Positions 29,501-37,193 of a DNA stretch of 64,000 nt are shown here, in pieces (position 1 is the first letter of the stretch; the number at the start of each line of letters is the position of its first letter). The translations under genes and the position numbers were made by a program. Source of the DNA: Leyella lascolaii (GTDB lineage: Bacteria; Bacteroidota; Bacteroidia; Bacteroidales; Bacteroidaceae); the NCBI RefSeq assembly GCF_900079775.1, contig NZ_LT556044.1, positions 44,360 through 108,359 on the forward strand, given 5' to 3'. The notes below the pieces were generated by a model. It saw nothing but the letters and a program-made list of their open reading frames with translations, searched no databases and was not told the origin of the DNA.

Positions 29501-30055
29501 AACGAACTCGAGAATTATAAGATGCATATAAGTAATAGTGTTCTCGACAATTGTCTCTCTACTCTGAAACACGAGACAATGTATTATCCATCAAGAATAA
29601 AACAGCTTTTAGAGGGCAGAGACGGCAATCTGCTTGCAATTAACGAGACCTTGTCTTATTATAAAGAACTGTATACCATTCTCAGCACACAGACTTTGCG
29701 CCAGATATATGTCAGCAATGCGGTAGACTATCAGATAGTAGGTTACATGTTCGACATTCTGAAAAAACTGAATGGCGGCGTCAGACCGGATATTACCTTT
29801 GATGATTATAATGTGAGATATGTTCTTGTAAAGGTCTTTATGACATCAATGAGACTCTCTGAAAAACAACTCACCGACTTGTTTTCTCCTCTTACGTGCG
29901 ACATTCGTTTCTTGCTGTGTAAGCAGATAATACGTGAGGTGGGGGAGATTACCAACGCACGTGCATGTGGAATTCAGGCTGTCGGAGGAGACAACGGAAG
30001 TACAATTATAGAAATAATACTTACAAAATCGATATGGACAAATTTAAAGTTATAA
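26555..30055 (+). CDS. Large TPR-containing sensor histidine kinase (DUF5112/DUF5113 type)
   Basis: The 1166-residue protein starts with a lipoprotein-like signal (LLLFIICIFIFFSC); ATG 26564 is an alternative start. TPR-like helical repeats follow in the presumed periplasm (about 40-390), then a membrane helix (about 407-427) and a coiled coil. The kinase core has a candidate phospho-acceptor in NRMEHEVKKL, an N box NTMAENARRF, and the DTGCGI and HGFGLMNCKGI nucleotide motifs (ending near 715). Unusually, the chain goes on for 450 residues: a second signal-like hydrophobic segment (about 722-738), a domain outside, another membrane helix (about 870-893), and a long cytoplasmic coiled-coil end. 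It overlaps the response regulator gene by 22 bases. Its signal is unknown. Confidence 0.85.
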   Translation: MLFMRKGIGTFLLLFIICIFIFFSCSRPENRNMTDKLNTISYEYHYRNIDTSLVYAQRAYNASKSMDYSAGEAEALNNLAFVYMAKMDYDKAYDLLNKAQQITDNQIELLVSDVQFMRLCQRQSKNKDFYFYRESALSRMKRIEEEYAGLSEREHQRYVYAQSEYSIVLSAYLYYIGLTDLSVSAIESINPNGDIVEDTAQLLNYYYNIGSGGIIKSDSEKSICQAEFNYLMRCYLLSRQYNYPYWEANSLQAISEHLINKENREFIIKNNPQEIDFINVDKMPDSLLAGNIARRSLLLFEQYGDVYQTAGAYRTLGECYLSINDYGSALICLDNALHKNIAINKAPDLVASIREQLSLVYAAIGDKNKSFQNRRIYLEMQEKTRQDRQLEARAEQLSKSSRQLNIMLGAVVLMIILVIILLFIFNYLRRKNENKYSVSGFLRPLEEWKHKNELQEKEFNERFEELNEQIEIAKQQLLSNKKRNLEQRAKISLANGILPLINRMEHEVKKLMATNETEAVRKERYEYLSEITDIINEYNDVLTRWIQMNRGELNLHIESFELQKVFDIVSKSRMEYRLRGIDFVIKPTTSVVKADRVLTLFMINTMAENARRFTPPGGRVVIDSRSGDDFVEISVTDTGCGIEHTKLEHIFSHNLFENNREDAVKSDAGKRTHGFGLMNCKGIIDKYKKISSLFSVCTIAAESEPGKGSRFYFRLPKGMMRVIITIMMISCPALSFSMRNANLRLASSFSDSAHVANLNEDYHKTLVYADSCIKHLNKYYLSQKSGGRDTMKVYSDAMYPPAELVWFYDSLHTDYNVILNIRNECAIAAMGLYEWDLYEYNNNAYTKLFRERSADSTISDYVHVMQESRNNKNVAIIMLSFLFIMIFPAYYFLYYRHRIYYNLYVESIVSINKVLLSDVTPDSKLEQINDIWSKCNKFSVMNTRLQMLDGVVNQIKHALRQKINLISEKQTDLEYAKDELQKNELENYKMHISNSVLDNCLSTLKHETMYYPSRIKQLLEGRDGNLLAINETLSYYKELYTILSTQTLRQIYVSNAVDYQIVGYMFDILKKLNGGVRPDITFDDYNVRYVLVKVFMTSMRLSEKQLTDLFSPLTCDIRFLLCKQIIREVGEITNARACGIQAVGGDNGSTIIEIILTKSIWTNLKL

Positions 30056-30759
30056 TAGTGGAAGATGTGCCTTTGGAACTAAAAGGTACGGAAGGTATAT
30101 TACGCAATGAGATTCCTGAGGCGGAAATAATCGGAACGGCAGATAACGAGCAACATTTCTGGCAGCTTATAAAAAAACAGTTGCCCGATCTTGTACTGCT
30201 CGATTTGGGACTTGGCGGTTCCACCACCGTCGGTGTAGAGATTTGCCGTCAGATTAAGGACCGGCATCCTGGCGTGAAAGTGCTTATCTTCACGGGTGAG
30301 ATACTGAATGAGCGTTTATGGGTAGACGCGCTTGATGCAGGGTGCGACGGTATTATACTGAAGAGTGGGGAATTGCTTACACGCAGTGATGTCGCAAGCG
30401 TTATGGATGGCAAGAGAATGGTGTTCAACCAGCCTATTCTCAATAAGATTGTAGAACGATTCAAGACCACTATAAACAATCAGATATTCAGGCAGGAAGC
30501 ACTTATACAATATGAGATAGACGAATATGACGAACGCTTCCTCCGTCATCTTGCTCTTGGTTACACAAAGGAGCAGATCGCTTCCCTGAAAAACATGCCT
30601 TTCGGCGTGAAAAGTCTGGAAAAACGTCAGAACGAGCTGATACAGAAATTATTTCATAACGGAAACGGAGGTATCGCCGTCAATGCCACACGTCTCGTCG
30701 TGAAGGCTCTGCAATTGAGAATCATAGATCTTGACAATCTCATGCCTGATGATGATTGA
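30034..30759 (+). CDS. Response regulator paired with the large kinase
   Basis: The 241-residue protein has an N-terminal receiver domain (VIIVEDVPLELKG, phospho-acceptor Asp57 in VLLDLGLGG, VLIFTGE, then Lys in GIILKSGE). The C-terminal half (about 165-235) looks like a NarL/LuxR-type helix-turn-helix (LALGYTKEQIASLKNMPFG), though weaker than usual. The start is ATG 30034, where the receiver begins, giving a 22-base overlap with the kinase gene and implying coupled translation. Targets are unknown; the downstream membrane protein is the nearest candidate. Confidence 0.85.
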   Translation: MDKFKVIIVEDVPLELKGTEGILRNEIPEAEIIGTADNEQHFWQLIKKQLPDLVLLDLGLGGSTTVGVEICRQIKDRHPGVKVLIFTGEILNERLWVDALDAGCDGIILKSGELLTRSDVASVMDGKRMVFNQPILNKIVERFKTTINNQIFRQEALIQYEIDEYDERFLRHLALGYTKEQIASLKNMPFGVKSLEKRQNELIQKLFHNGNGGIAVNATRLVVKALQLRIIDLDNLMPDDD

Positions 30760-30783
30760 CATGACAAATATAAAATAAAGCGG

Positions 30784-31395
30784 ATGAGAGACAAAACTGA
30801 CAAGATAATATCGTGGATGGCATTGTCTGTGCTGATATTGCAGATTATGCTTTTTATTCTGTCGTGGATAGTTACGGCAACCAATCCTGATCTTAAAGTG
30901 CGTTCTTTGCTTAGCGGGGAAGGCGTGAGGTGGTTTATCGGTGCTTATGTGGACAACCAGAGTAATTTCGTACTTGTATGGCTATTGCTGCTGTCAATAT
31001 CGTTCGGGGCAGTCAGGCAAAGCGGCTTGCTCTCTGCTGTCAGGAATATCCGACGGCTCGGATTCCGTGAGCGACTTGCCATCCGGTTTGTGTCCATAGA
31101 GCTGGTATTGTTCATTATAGTGCTGTTCTTGCTTACATGCGTTCCTCATGCGGTCTTGCTGAATGTGGCGGGAAATATCTATCCGGGCAGTCTTTCTATG
31201 GGATTTGTGGCATTGCTTTCATTCGTTTTGTGTACGTTTGCCATAACATATTATAATGTAGTGGCAAACAGAATCTCTCTTAGCGGTATATTCGGGTTGC
31301 TCACTGCCGGTGTGTCTTCCGCGTCTCCGTTTTTTGTGCTGTTTCTCCTTGTCTCGTGTCTTTATCACTCCATTTGTTTTGTGTTCTTTCTATGA
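30784..31395 (+). CDS. Polytopic membrane protein, possibly AbgT-like
   Basis: The 203-residue protein has about six hydrophobic helices (12-32, 59-76, 102-126, 137-159, then two near 165-202). The segment RSLLSGEGVRWFIG recalls the N-terminal part of AbgT-type transporters, but the protein is far shorter than the usual 500 residues, so a transport function is doubtful. It follows the response regulator by 24 bases and probably belongs to the same operon; it may be an accessory of that signalling system. Confidence 0.6.
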   Translation: MRDKTDKIISWMALSVLILQIMLFILSWIVTATNPDLKVRSLLSGEGVRWFIGAYVDNQSNFVLVWLLLLSISFGAVRQSGLLSAVRNIRRLGFRERLAIRFVSIELVLFIIVLFLLTCVPHAVLLNVAGNIYPGSLSMGFVALLSFVLCTFAITYYNVVANRISLSGIFGLLTAGVSSASPFFVLFLLVSCLYHSICFVFFL

Positions 31396-31573
31396 CGGTT
31401 TGCAAAGATTCATATTATCATAATTCTAATTTGGCTTATTCCGCATCCGGCATGCTTTCGGTCATCTTTTTTGTTTTATTATGTTCTGTATGGATATAGA
31501 TGGAGCACATGCAAATATCCGAAAATATATATAGGAAAAGTTTAAGTATTAATCGTGGCAACTTGTAAGACAA

Positions 31574-31620
31574 AATGTCTGCAAATATATATGGGTTGCC
31601 CATATATATTTACAGACATT
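31574..31620. terminator. Long bidirectional hairpin between convergent genes
   Basis: Arms 31574-31595 and 31599-31620 pair over 21 bases with a single mismatch around a TTG loop. It lies between the rightward kinase operon and the leftward thioredoxin operon and can end both. Confidence 0.7.
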
Positions 31621-31649
31621 ATAAGAATACTCCGAATGCAATTCAGATA

Positions 31650-32192
31650 TTAGTGAGGAGTGTTGAAATAATTCTCAATGAACTTCTCCAACTTTTCTCC
31701 ACGCAGTCCGGTAGCTATGATTTTGGCATTCCGGTCCACTACGATTGTGTATGGGATGGCTGTCACGTTATATTCCTTGGCAGCATAGCTTTCCCATCCT
31801 CTGAGGTCAGAGAGATGAGTCCACGACAGGTTGTTGTCTGTGATGGCTTTTTCCCATGCGTTGTAGTCTGAATCAAGCGATATGCCGATGATTCCCAGAC
31901 CATGGTCTTTATATTTGTTATAGATGTCCACCATTAAAGGCATCTCAGCCCGGCATGGTCCGCACCAGCTTGCCCAGAAATCGATTATGTTTATCTGATT
32001 TTTGCTTATCTCGCTTTTCAAGGATACACTGTTTCGTTGCAGGTCACCAAGTTCTATGTCTGTAAGCGTCGGAGCCGATACTTCTTTCTGCTCCTTCTCA
32101 GCATTCTCCGGTTTCCCACCATGCTTTATCTGACATGAGAGCAACAGGCACATTGCCGTCGTTGCCACACATAAATTACGGAATATTCTCAT
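31650..32192 (-). CDS. TlpA/ResA-like thioredoxin-fold lipoprotein
   Basis: The 180-residue protein has a lipoprotein signal (ATTAMCLLLSCQ), a short linker and a thioredoxin fold. The active site FWASWCGPCRAEMP lies near residues 73-86, and the cis-Pro is in VTAIPYTIVVD. Such periplasmic proteins reduce or rearrange disulfides or act in thiol control of cytochrome and envelope proteins. It is the last gene of a leftward run with prs and the thiamine-phosphate-synthase-like gene, 20 bases after prs. Confidence 0.9.
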   Translation of the reverse strand: MRIFRNLCVATTAMCLLLSCQIKHGGKPENAEKEQKEVSAPTLTDIELGDLQRNSVSLKSEISKNQINIIDFWASWCGPCRAEMPLMVDIYNKYKDHGLGIIGISLDSDYNAWEKAITDNNLSWTHLSDLRGWESYAAKEYNVTAIPYTIVVDRNAKIIATGLRGEKLEKFIENYFNTPH

Positions 32193-32212
32193 ATGATTAT
32201 TTTATTTTCAGT

Positions 32213-33151
32213 TTATACCAGATACTGTGAACTTATGCTTTCGTTGTTTATGACACGTCTTATTGTCTCTGCAATCATGTCGGCTACAGAAAGCTGTTTC
32301 ACCTTCGCACAACGGTTTGAGTAAGGGATGGAGTCTGTGAATACAATCTCCTCGAGTGCCGAATCCTGCACACGCTCAGAAGCGGGACCGCTCATGACGC
32401 AGTGTGACGCACACGCTCTTACGCTCTTGGCTCCAGCCTCTTTCATGATGTCAGCAGCCTTTGTTATTGTACCGGCGGTGTCAACCATATCGTCCACTAT
32501 TATAACATTCTTGTCTTTTACATCACCGATAATCTGCATGCTTTCCACCACATTGGCGCGTGCGCGTGTCTTGTTGCACAGAACGAGCGGGCAACCGAGA
32601 TACTTGGCAAATGTGTTCGCACGTTTTGAACCGCCTACGTCTGGAGACGCTATAACGAGATCCTTCAGATGCAGACTCTGAAGATACGGCAACAGTACGC
32701 CTGAAGCATAAAGATGGTCGACCGGTACATCAAAGAAACCCTGAATCTGGTCAGCATGGAGGTCCATTGTTATAAGCCGGTCAATACCTGCCGCACTCAA
32801 GAGATTAGCTACAAGTTTTGCACCGATGCTTACTCTTGGTTTGTCCTTGCGGTCCTGTCTCGCCCAGCCGAAATATGGTATTACTGCGATAATTTGTCGG
32901 GCAGACGCTCTTTTTGCTGCATCAATCATCAATAGCAGTTCCATCAGATTGTCTGAATTAGGAAATGTGCTTTGTACAAGAAAGACATCGCGTCCGCGAA
33001 TGGATTCCTCATAGGAAACAGCGAACTCTCCATCAGAGAATCGTGTTACCAACAGATTGCCTAACGGGCAACCTAAGCTTGAGCAGATTTTTTCTGCAAG
33101 GTATCTCGTGCTTGTGCCGGAGAAAACCAAAAAAGAGTTTTTTGCACTCAT
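32213..33151 (-). CDS. prs: Ribose-phosphate pyrophosphokinase
   Basis: The 312-residue enzyme makes PRPP from ribose-5-phosphate and ATP for nucleotide, histidine and tryptophan synthesis. Motifs include FSDGEFAVSYEESIRG, PYFGWARQDRK, the divalent-cation site MDLHADQIQGFFDVPVDHLY, and the PRPP loop VIIVDDMVDTAGT (about residue 213). It is normal in length. It lies between the thiamine-phosphate-synthase-like gene (27 bases upstream) and the thioredoxin gene. No purine-type operator is visible. Confidence 0.97.
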   Translation of the reverse strand: MSAKNSFLVFSGTSTRYLAEKICSSLGCPLGNLLVTRFSDGEFAVSYEESIRGRDVFLVQSTFPNSDNLMELLLMIDAAKRASARQIIAVIPYFGWARQDRKDKPRVSIGAKLVANLLSAAGIDRLITMDLHADQIQGFFDVPVDHLYASGVLLPYLQSLHLKDLVIASPDVGGSKRANTFAKYLGCPLVLCNKTRARANVVESMQIIGDVKDKNVIIVDDMVDTAGTITKAADIMKEAGAKSVRACASHCVMSGPASERVQDSALEEIVFTDSIPYSNRCAKVKQLSVADMIAETIRRVINNESISSQYLV

Positions 33152-33178
33152 TTCTTTTTTATTAATGATGTATATAAA

Positions 33179-33787
33179 TTAACTGATTATCTTCCTTAGA
33201 CGTTCAAAGTGGTTTATCAACTCTTTATAGTCATTCTGGTTGTGTATGTCGAATCTGTTCCACAAGTCACCGCATATGACAACGCCTCCGAATCCCAAAT
33301 CTCTGGCAATCTGCAGATTGTCCGTGTTCATTCCGCCGAGTGCATAGACTTTCTTGTCTATCAGTCCGTTGTCTGCGGCTTTCTCCAGATCGTTCATTGT
33401 GAAATCTGATTTCTGCTCCGGCTCTGACTGGCTGTCAAAGATATTTCTCAGAAAAACATAGTTTGACTGTTTCTTCATTTCCTTCAGCTGTTCGAGTTTC
33501 GTGCATGTACGGCTGATATGTCCTTTGTAGTTGAGAGGCGGTGTGAGGGTAGGTGTGTCTATATGAATACCGTTAAGCCTGTATTCTTCTTTCAGATAGA
33601 AGTGGTCGTGAACAGTTATCTTGTTATAGAAGTCCTCCGGTATGAGTGAGAGCAGACGTTCTGAGTAAACAGGTGAGGTTAGTGGTTTGTAAAGATGCAG
33701 ATTGTCCATCCCTTCTTCAAAAAGAGTAACAAGAATTTTATCTTCTTCTACGAAGAATGTGGATTTTGTCATGATAATTAACTTCAT
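33179..33787 (-). CDS. Thiamine phosphate synthase/TenI-like protein
   Basis: The 202-residue TIM-barrel protein resembles ThiE/TenI: KITVHDHFYLKEEYRLNGIHI in the middle, and YALGGMNTDNLQIARDLGFGGVVICGDLW at the end, which would bind phosphate. The central loop is shortened and the Cys-rich ISRTCTKLEQLK replaces the usual SxHxxxE motif, so true thiamine phosphate synthase activity is uncertain; Bacteroidota often carry such divergent paralogs. It is the first gene of the run with prs and the thioredoxin, under the promoter at 33808-33838. Confidence 0.8.
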   Translation of the reverse strand: MKLIIMTKSTFFVEEDKILVTLFEEGMDNLHLYKPLTSPVYSERLLSLIPEDFYNKITVHDHFYLKEEYRLNGIHIDTPTLTPPLNYKGHISRTCTKLEQLKEMKKQSNYVFLRNIFDSQSEPEQKSDFTMNDLEKAADNGLIDKKVYALGGMNTDNLQIARDLGFGGVVICGDLWNRFDIHNQNDYKELINHFERLRKIIS

Positions 33788-33807
33788 TGCCTGTTTCTTT
33801 TGTGTTG

Positions 33808-33838
33808 CAAAATTATTAATTTTCTGCCAAACTTACAA
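33808..33838 (-). promoter_or_regulatory. Promoter of the ThiE-like/prs/thioredoxin run
   Basis: On the minus strand TTG (33836-33838) and TAATTTTG (33808-33815) are 20 bases apart, matching the Bacteroidota consensus. The start codon is 20 bases downstream. Confidence 0.6.
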
Positions 33839-34009
33839 TCATATTATATGATAAAATCCAAACGGCTCTATATTTTTGTATTGATTGACCGGTATCTGCC
33901 GTCAGTCATCATCAGTGTTCCGTGCTGATGTTATGTATATTTGTTCACTTTTTCATCGGATGTGCGGCGGACCGCATTGAGAAATAGTGTAAGACAGTTG
34001 CCTCTCGGC

Positions 34010-34663
34010 TCATTTCTTTTTATGAGTGTCCTGCCGCTCAAATCTTATTTTTATGTGGTTGAAACCCATTGAATGCATGATGTTGTGGAATTGCGTAACC
34101 GCATTCTGTTCGGCGCTTCTTATGTTCGACTCTGTGAGGCAGCGTCTCATCATGATGTCTTTCGCCTTTTGATAAAGTGCAGCCCGTGCCTGATGGCTCC
34201 ATTTCCCGCTTTCAAGAAACGCTCTGGTGCGTGTCTCGTCAATGAAATCATCGTCAAGCAGTCTTATTGGCGGAAGCGTCACAACGACCGAGTCGCCTGA
34301 TGTCCTTATCCAGTTTTTTCCGGTTTTATGCAAATCAATCCCCAGACGAAGTGTCCCATAATAGATTCTTACCAGTTGGTCGTCCCCGAACAGACCATGC
34401 CTTACGGTGTCAACTATCTCCTCATCGCTGACTGCCAGAAACTCCCACTCGCCAATATCTTTTATCGATTCTATCAGATTTGGTGTTATGTCTATTTTGT
34501 TGTTTGTGTATATATCCGCACTGTTGTCTTTTCCGCAATGAATTATCGCGGTTATGGTTATCAGCAAAATTACCACACCTCCTGCTGCAAGCAGCCATGG
34601 AGCCATTGTCGTACTGATGATGTGATTTATGAATTGTCTTATGCTGTTATTCTTATTTTTCAT
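34010..34663 (-). CDS. DUF4230 domain protein, membrane-anchored
   Basis: The 217-residue protein has an N-terminal membrane helix (about 22-42) and an external DUF4230 domain (for example GEWEFLAVSDEEIVDT and VVVTLPPIRLLDDDF). Function of this family is not established. Its start overlaps the stop of the upstream DUF4230 gene (ATGA), so the pair is coupled and the proteins probably form a complex in the envelope. Confidence 0.8.
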   Translation of the reverse strand: MKNKNNSIRQFINHIISTTMAPWLLAAGGVVILLITITAIIHCGKDNSADIYTNNKIDITPNLIESIKDIGEWEFLAVSDEEIVDTVRHGLFGDDQLVRIYYGTLRLGIDLHKTGKNWIRTSGDSVVVTLPPIRLLDDDFIDETRTRAFLESGKWSHQARAALYQKAKDIMMRRCLTESNIRSAEQNAVTQFHNIMHSMGFNHIKIRFERQDTHKKK

Positions 34664-35328
34664 TGTGTCACATTCTTGTTTTCAATTAACGAACTGATGT
34701 CTTCCCGGGTGAAATCCTTTCTGAATGTTATCGTAATGTCGCTTTCTTTATATCCCATTTGCTTTATCAGTGGAATCAATGTGCGTGCCGCACTTTCTCT
34801 TGCCATGTCTGTAAGTCCCATGTTCGGTATATCCGCCACTATAGCCTGCCGTCCCTGCCTTTCATAGTCAGACAGTTCCTCGTCACTGAAACGCCGCCGT
34901 GTAAAAGCCACATATTCTTTGATTTCGTCGTGGTTGACTGTTGTGCCGGTTATGGTTATTTTAGGATCAGGCAGAATAATATTTATTTTGCCGTTCGATT
35001 TTTCCACATTCGCATCCGAAAATCCTTCAAAGTCTATGTACGCTTTCACTGTGGCGTCGATAGGTATTGCTATCTTTCTTTTGCCGAGAGGAAGGTCTAT
35101 GTCATATTCTTTCTTGAAGAACTTACCTTTAAGGCTTATTTTGTCGTCGTGCGTTATAATCTTATGTATATGATATTCTGTAGTGTAAAGACGCGAACAT
35201 TTCTTTATCTGCATAATAAGCATCGGGATTGTATCAACAGTCCCGGTTGATGCCGCCGTCTTTTCTTTCCTGCATGAAGAAAAAAATGCAGCCGTAAATA
35301 GCATCAGAATAATTAATGTCTTTCTCAT
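34660..35328 (-). CDS. DUF4230 domain lipoprotein
   Basis: The 222-residue protein begins MRKTLIILMLFTAAFFSSC, a lipoprotein signal with Cys19, followed by a DUF4230 domain (LGKRKIAIPIDATVKAYIDF; later ITFRKDF near the end). The start is set at 35328 because the longer frame to 35574 is only a translation of the 66-base repeats and of the promoter. It is paired with a second DUF4230 gene by an ATGA overlap. Function unknown; the two together suggest an envelope complex of a lipoprotein with a membrane-anchored partner. Confidence 0.82.
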   Translation of the reverse strand: MRKTLIILMLFTAAFFSSCRKEKTAASTGTVDTIPMLIMQIKKCSRLYTTEYHIHKIITHDDKISLKGKFFKKEYDIDLPLGKRKIAIPIDATVKAYIDFEGFSDANVEKSNGKINIILPDPKITITGTTVNHDEIKEYVAFTRRRFSDEELSDYERQGRQAIVADIPNMGLTDMARESAARTLIPLIKQMGYKESDITITFRKDFTREDISSLIENKNVTQ

Positions 35329-35345
35329 TCGGGTATATATTTTTT

Positions 35346-35578
35346 GTATGGCAAAGATAATGCAAGGCGAGTGCAACGGCAAGATGTGGAAACGAAGTTT
35401 TACCAAACTTGACACTGCCGAGCCGCCGCTTGTCTTATGCAAAGACAATGCAAACGAGCGGAAAGAGAGCTTGCTCTTTATTTCCCGAGTGCCGCTTGTC
35501 TTATGCAAAGACAATGCAAATGAGTGGAAAGAGAGCTTGCTCTTGTTTTCCCGAGTGCAGCTTGTCTTATGCAAAGAT
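35346..35578 (-). repeat. 66-base tandem array, copy 2
   Basis: Two full 66-base units start at 35429 and 35495, and a partial unit is at 35561-35578. A diverged terminal unit (35346-35428) matches the terminal unit of the array at 20655. The order is the same as in copy 1, and the array again ends about 20 bases before a minus-strand start codon. Confidence 0.85.
35352..35382 (-). promoter_or_regulatory. Promoter inside the terminal unit of array 2
   Basis: On the minus strand TTG (35380-35382) and TATCTTTG (35352-35359) are 20 bases apart, a full match to the Bacteroidota promoter. It is placed to drive the DUF4230 pair. Confidence 0.6.
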
Positions 35579-35713
35579 ATAAAAAAAACGTCAAATTGGT
35601 TTGTTATATCAATTATTTTGACCGACTTGTTAAACCATTGGTGATTTGCGACGTCATATTATCAAAATCGTACGATTATGACAGGAATAAGAACTTATAA
35701 AATTTTAATTGAT

Positions 35714-36166
35714 ATGAGAAAATATGTAATGGCTTTAGCGTTGTTTCTTTGCATTGGAAACACATGCTTGATGGCACAGACAAAACAGGACAGGAAGATG
35801 CCCGACAAGTCGGAAATCATACAGAAACGTACTGACCGCATGGCAGAGCGTTATGGACTGGATGAGAATCAGAAAAAGGAGTTGCTTGAGTTGAATAAGC
35901 AATATGCGGACAAGATGTTCATGGGCGGGCGTCCCGGACGTGGAAACAGACCGCGTCGTGCCATTGGCGGAGACTCACTGAGTATGAGGAAACGACCGGA
36001 TAAGGCTCAGATTGAGGAGATGATGAAAAAGATGAAGGCTACGCGTGAGGCTTATAATAATGGTCTGAAGAAAATAATGAATGACAGCCAGTTCTCTAAA
36101 TACGAAGAGGAGCAGAAGAAAATGATGCAACGCCGTCCGCGCAACAACAATCGTGGAAACCGTTAA
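35714..36166 (+). CDS. DUF4890/Spy-like periplasmic protein
   Basis: The 150-residue protein has a signal peptide (ALALFLCIGNTCLMAQ) and a helical, highly charged mature part. It contains AERYGLDENQKKELLELNKQ and QKKMMQRRPRNNNRGNR, recalling Spy/CpxP-type chaperones or DUF4890 proteins. Such proteins may buffer unfolded envelope proteins or metals. The start is taken at ATG 35714, since the signal peptide begins there; a longer frame starts at 35678. It is monocistronic with its own terminator. Confidence 0.8.
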   Translation: MRKYVMALALFLCIGNTCLMAQTKQDRKMPDKSEIIQKRTDRMAERYGLDENQKKELLELNKQYADKMFMGGRPGRGNRPRRAIGGDSLSMRKRPDKAQIEEMMKKMKATREAYNNGLKKIMNDSQFSKYEEEQKKMMQRRPRNNNRGNR

Positions 36167-36263
36167 AAATGCATTAAGAATATTTTATTTCAACATTTGT
36201 TCATAATTAATTAGTTAGGTTAGATTTTGCCATTTGCCTGTTTCCCTCTTAAAGGTAATGGCG

Positions 36264-36303
36264 GTGACGTTGTCCTTAAACTTATCGGGCAACGTCACTT
36301 TTT
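36264..36303 (+). terminator. Terminator after the Spy-like gene
   Basis: GTGACGTTG (36264-36272) pairs with CAACGTCAC (36290-36298), followed by TTTTT. Confidence 0.85.
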
Positions 36304-36329
36304 AGTATATGTCCTGAATTGATTGGCGT

Positions 36330-36480
36330 TTAACCCGAACCTGTCATTAGACTCCGGCTCGATTATGCGTTAATGTAGAGTGGATTGCCTGCCGTTCCGA
36401 CTAAGGTGTAGCGGGCTCCGCAGAGACTGAACGGTAAGCAAGACGCCGACAGAAAAGCGTAAGCAGACCTGAGAGCATGT
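36330..36480 (+). repeat. Repeat element B, copy 2
   Basis: Shares TAACC-GAACCTGTCAT, AGACT, GTAGCGGGCT and GCAAG in the same order with the minus strand of 16200-16390, but the palindromes have decayed (GGTGTAGC/GCTCC). It lies about 190 bases before element A copy 2. No gene is seen in 36304-36667. Confidence 0.5.
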
Positions 36481-36667
36481 GAAATAAAGATTTATTAAAA
36501 TATATACGTTCTAATGACGATTTGGGTTTGATTTTATCATATCGGTAAATTCAGAACGACTGATTATCGTATCGGCAGATTATGACCGGCAGCTTATGAG
36601 TTCTATCCTTACGTTTCTATTCCGGTTAACCTTATATTGCATGTTTATGTAACAATATGCTCACAAT

Positions 36668-37129
36668 ATGAATATTTATACAATGGCAACTCGCTGAGAA
36701 TCGCGTAGAATCAAAAATAATTTTTTCGTTACCGTATACGCCTGCTATTCGTATGTTTGTATAATGTGTTGTATGTCAGTATGTTGTGTGGAATACGTTT
36801 CGCGCGGCTACGTTCCGTCATGCGAAAAAGGCTTTTCGGGCACACGGGAGAGGCTGTTCCGGCAATCGGAAAAGCCCGTTCGGGAACATGAAACATGCTT
36901 TTCCGGAAAACAATATGCCTTACATAAGAGGAGTAAGCGTATGTGGAGGAGACGGAAAAGAGCCGGAATGGCGTATGGAGTATGTCTGTTGCAGACTAAG
37001 AGTAGGGGTAGGGCGTGGGCTGTAGGATAGGACTCTCGTTAAATATACGTCTTTCCGGCTTGCCGCGTTTCTGTTTTATAAAAAAACACGACAGTTATTT
37101 CTTACCACAAAGACTGTATAAATATTCAT
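36668..37129 (+). repeat. Repeat element A, copy 2
   Basis: Inverted ends ATGAATATTTATACA (36668-36682) and its exact inverse (37115-37129) bound the element. The core ends at 36669 and 37128 give 460 bases, exactly as in copy 1. CGCTGAGAATCG at the left and GTAGGATAGGA at the right are conserved. Frames inside it do not look like proteins. The right end is 65 bases from the truncated HlyD-like gene. Confidence 0.65.
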
Positions 37130-37193
37130 TTTATGAATCGTGTTTTTACAAATGCGTACGGCATTCGTACCAAAATAAACGCATTATCCTGAT

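Noticed and set aside
35329..35574. N-terminal extension of the DUF4230 lipoprotein
   Set aside because: It is translated repeat and promoter sequence; the lipoprotein signal begins at 35328.
36764..37030. Two overlapping rightward frames of about 80-90 codons in element A copy 2
   Set aside because: Not open in copy 1, composition unlike protein-coding sequence, and both lie within a repeat.
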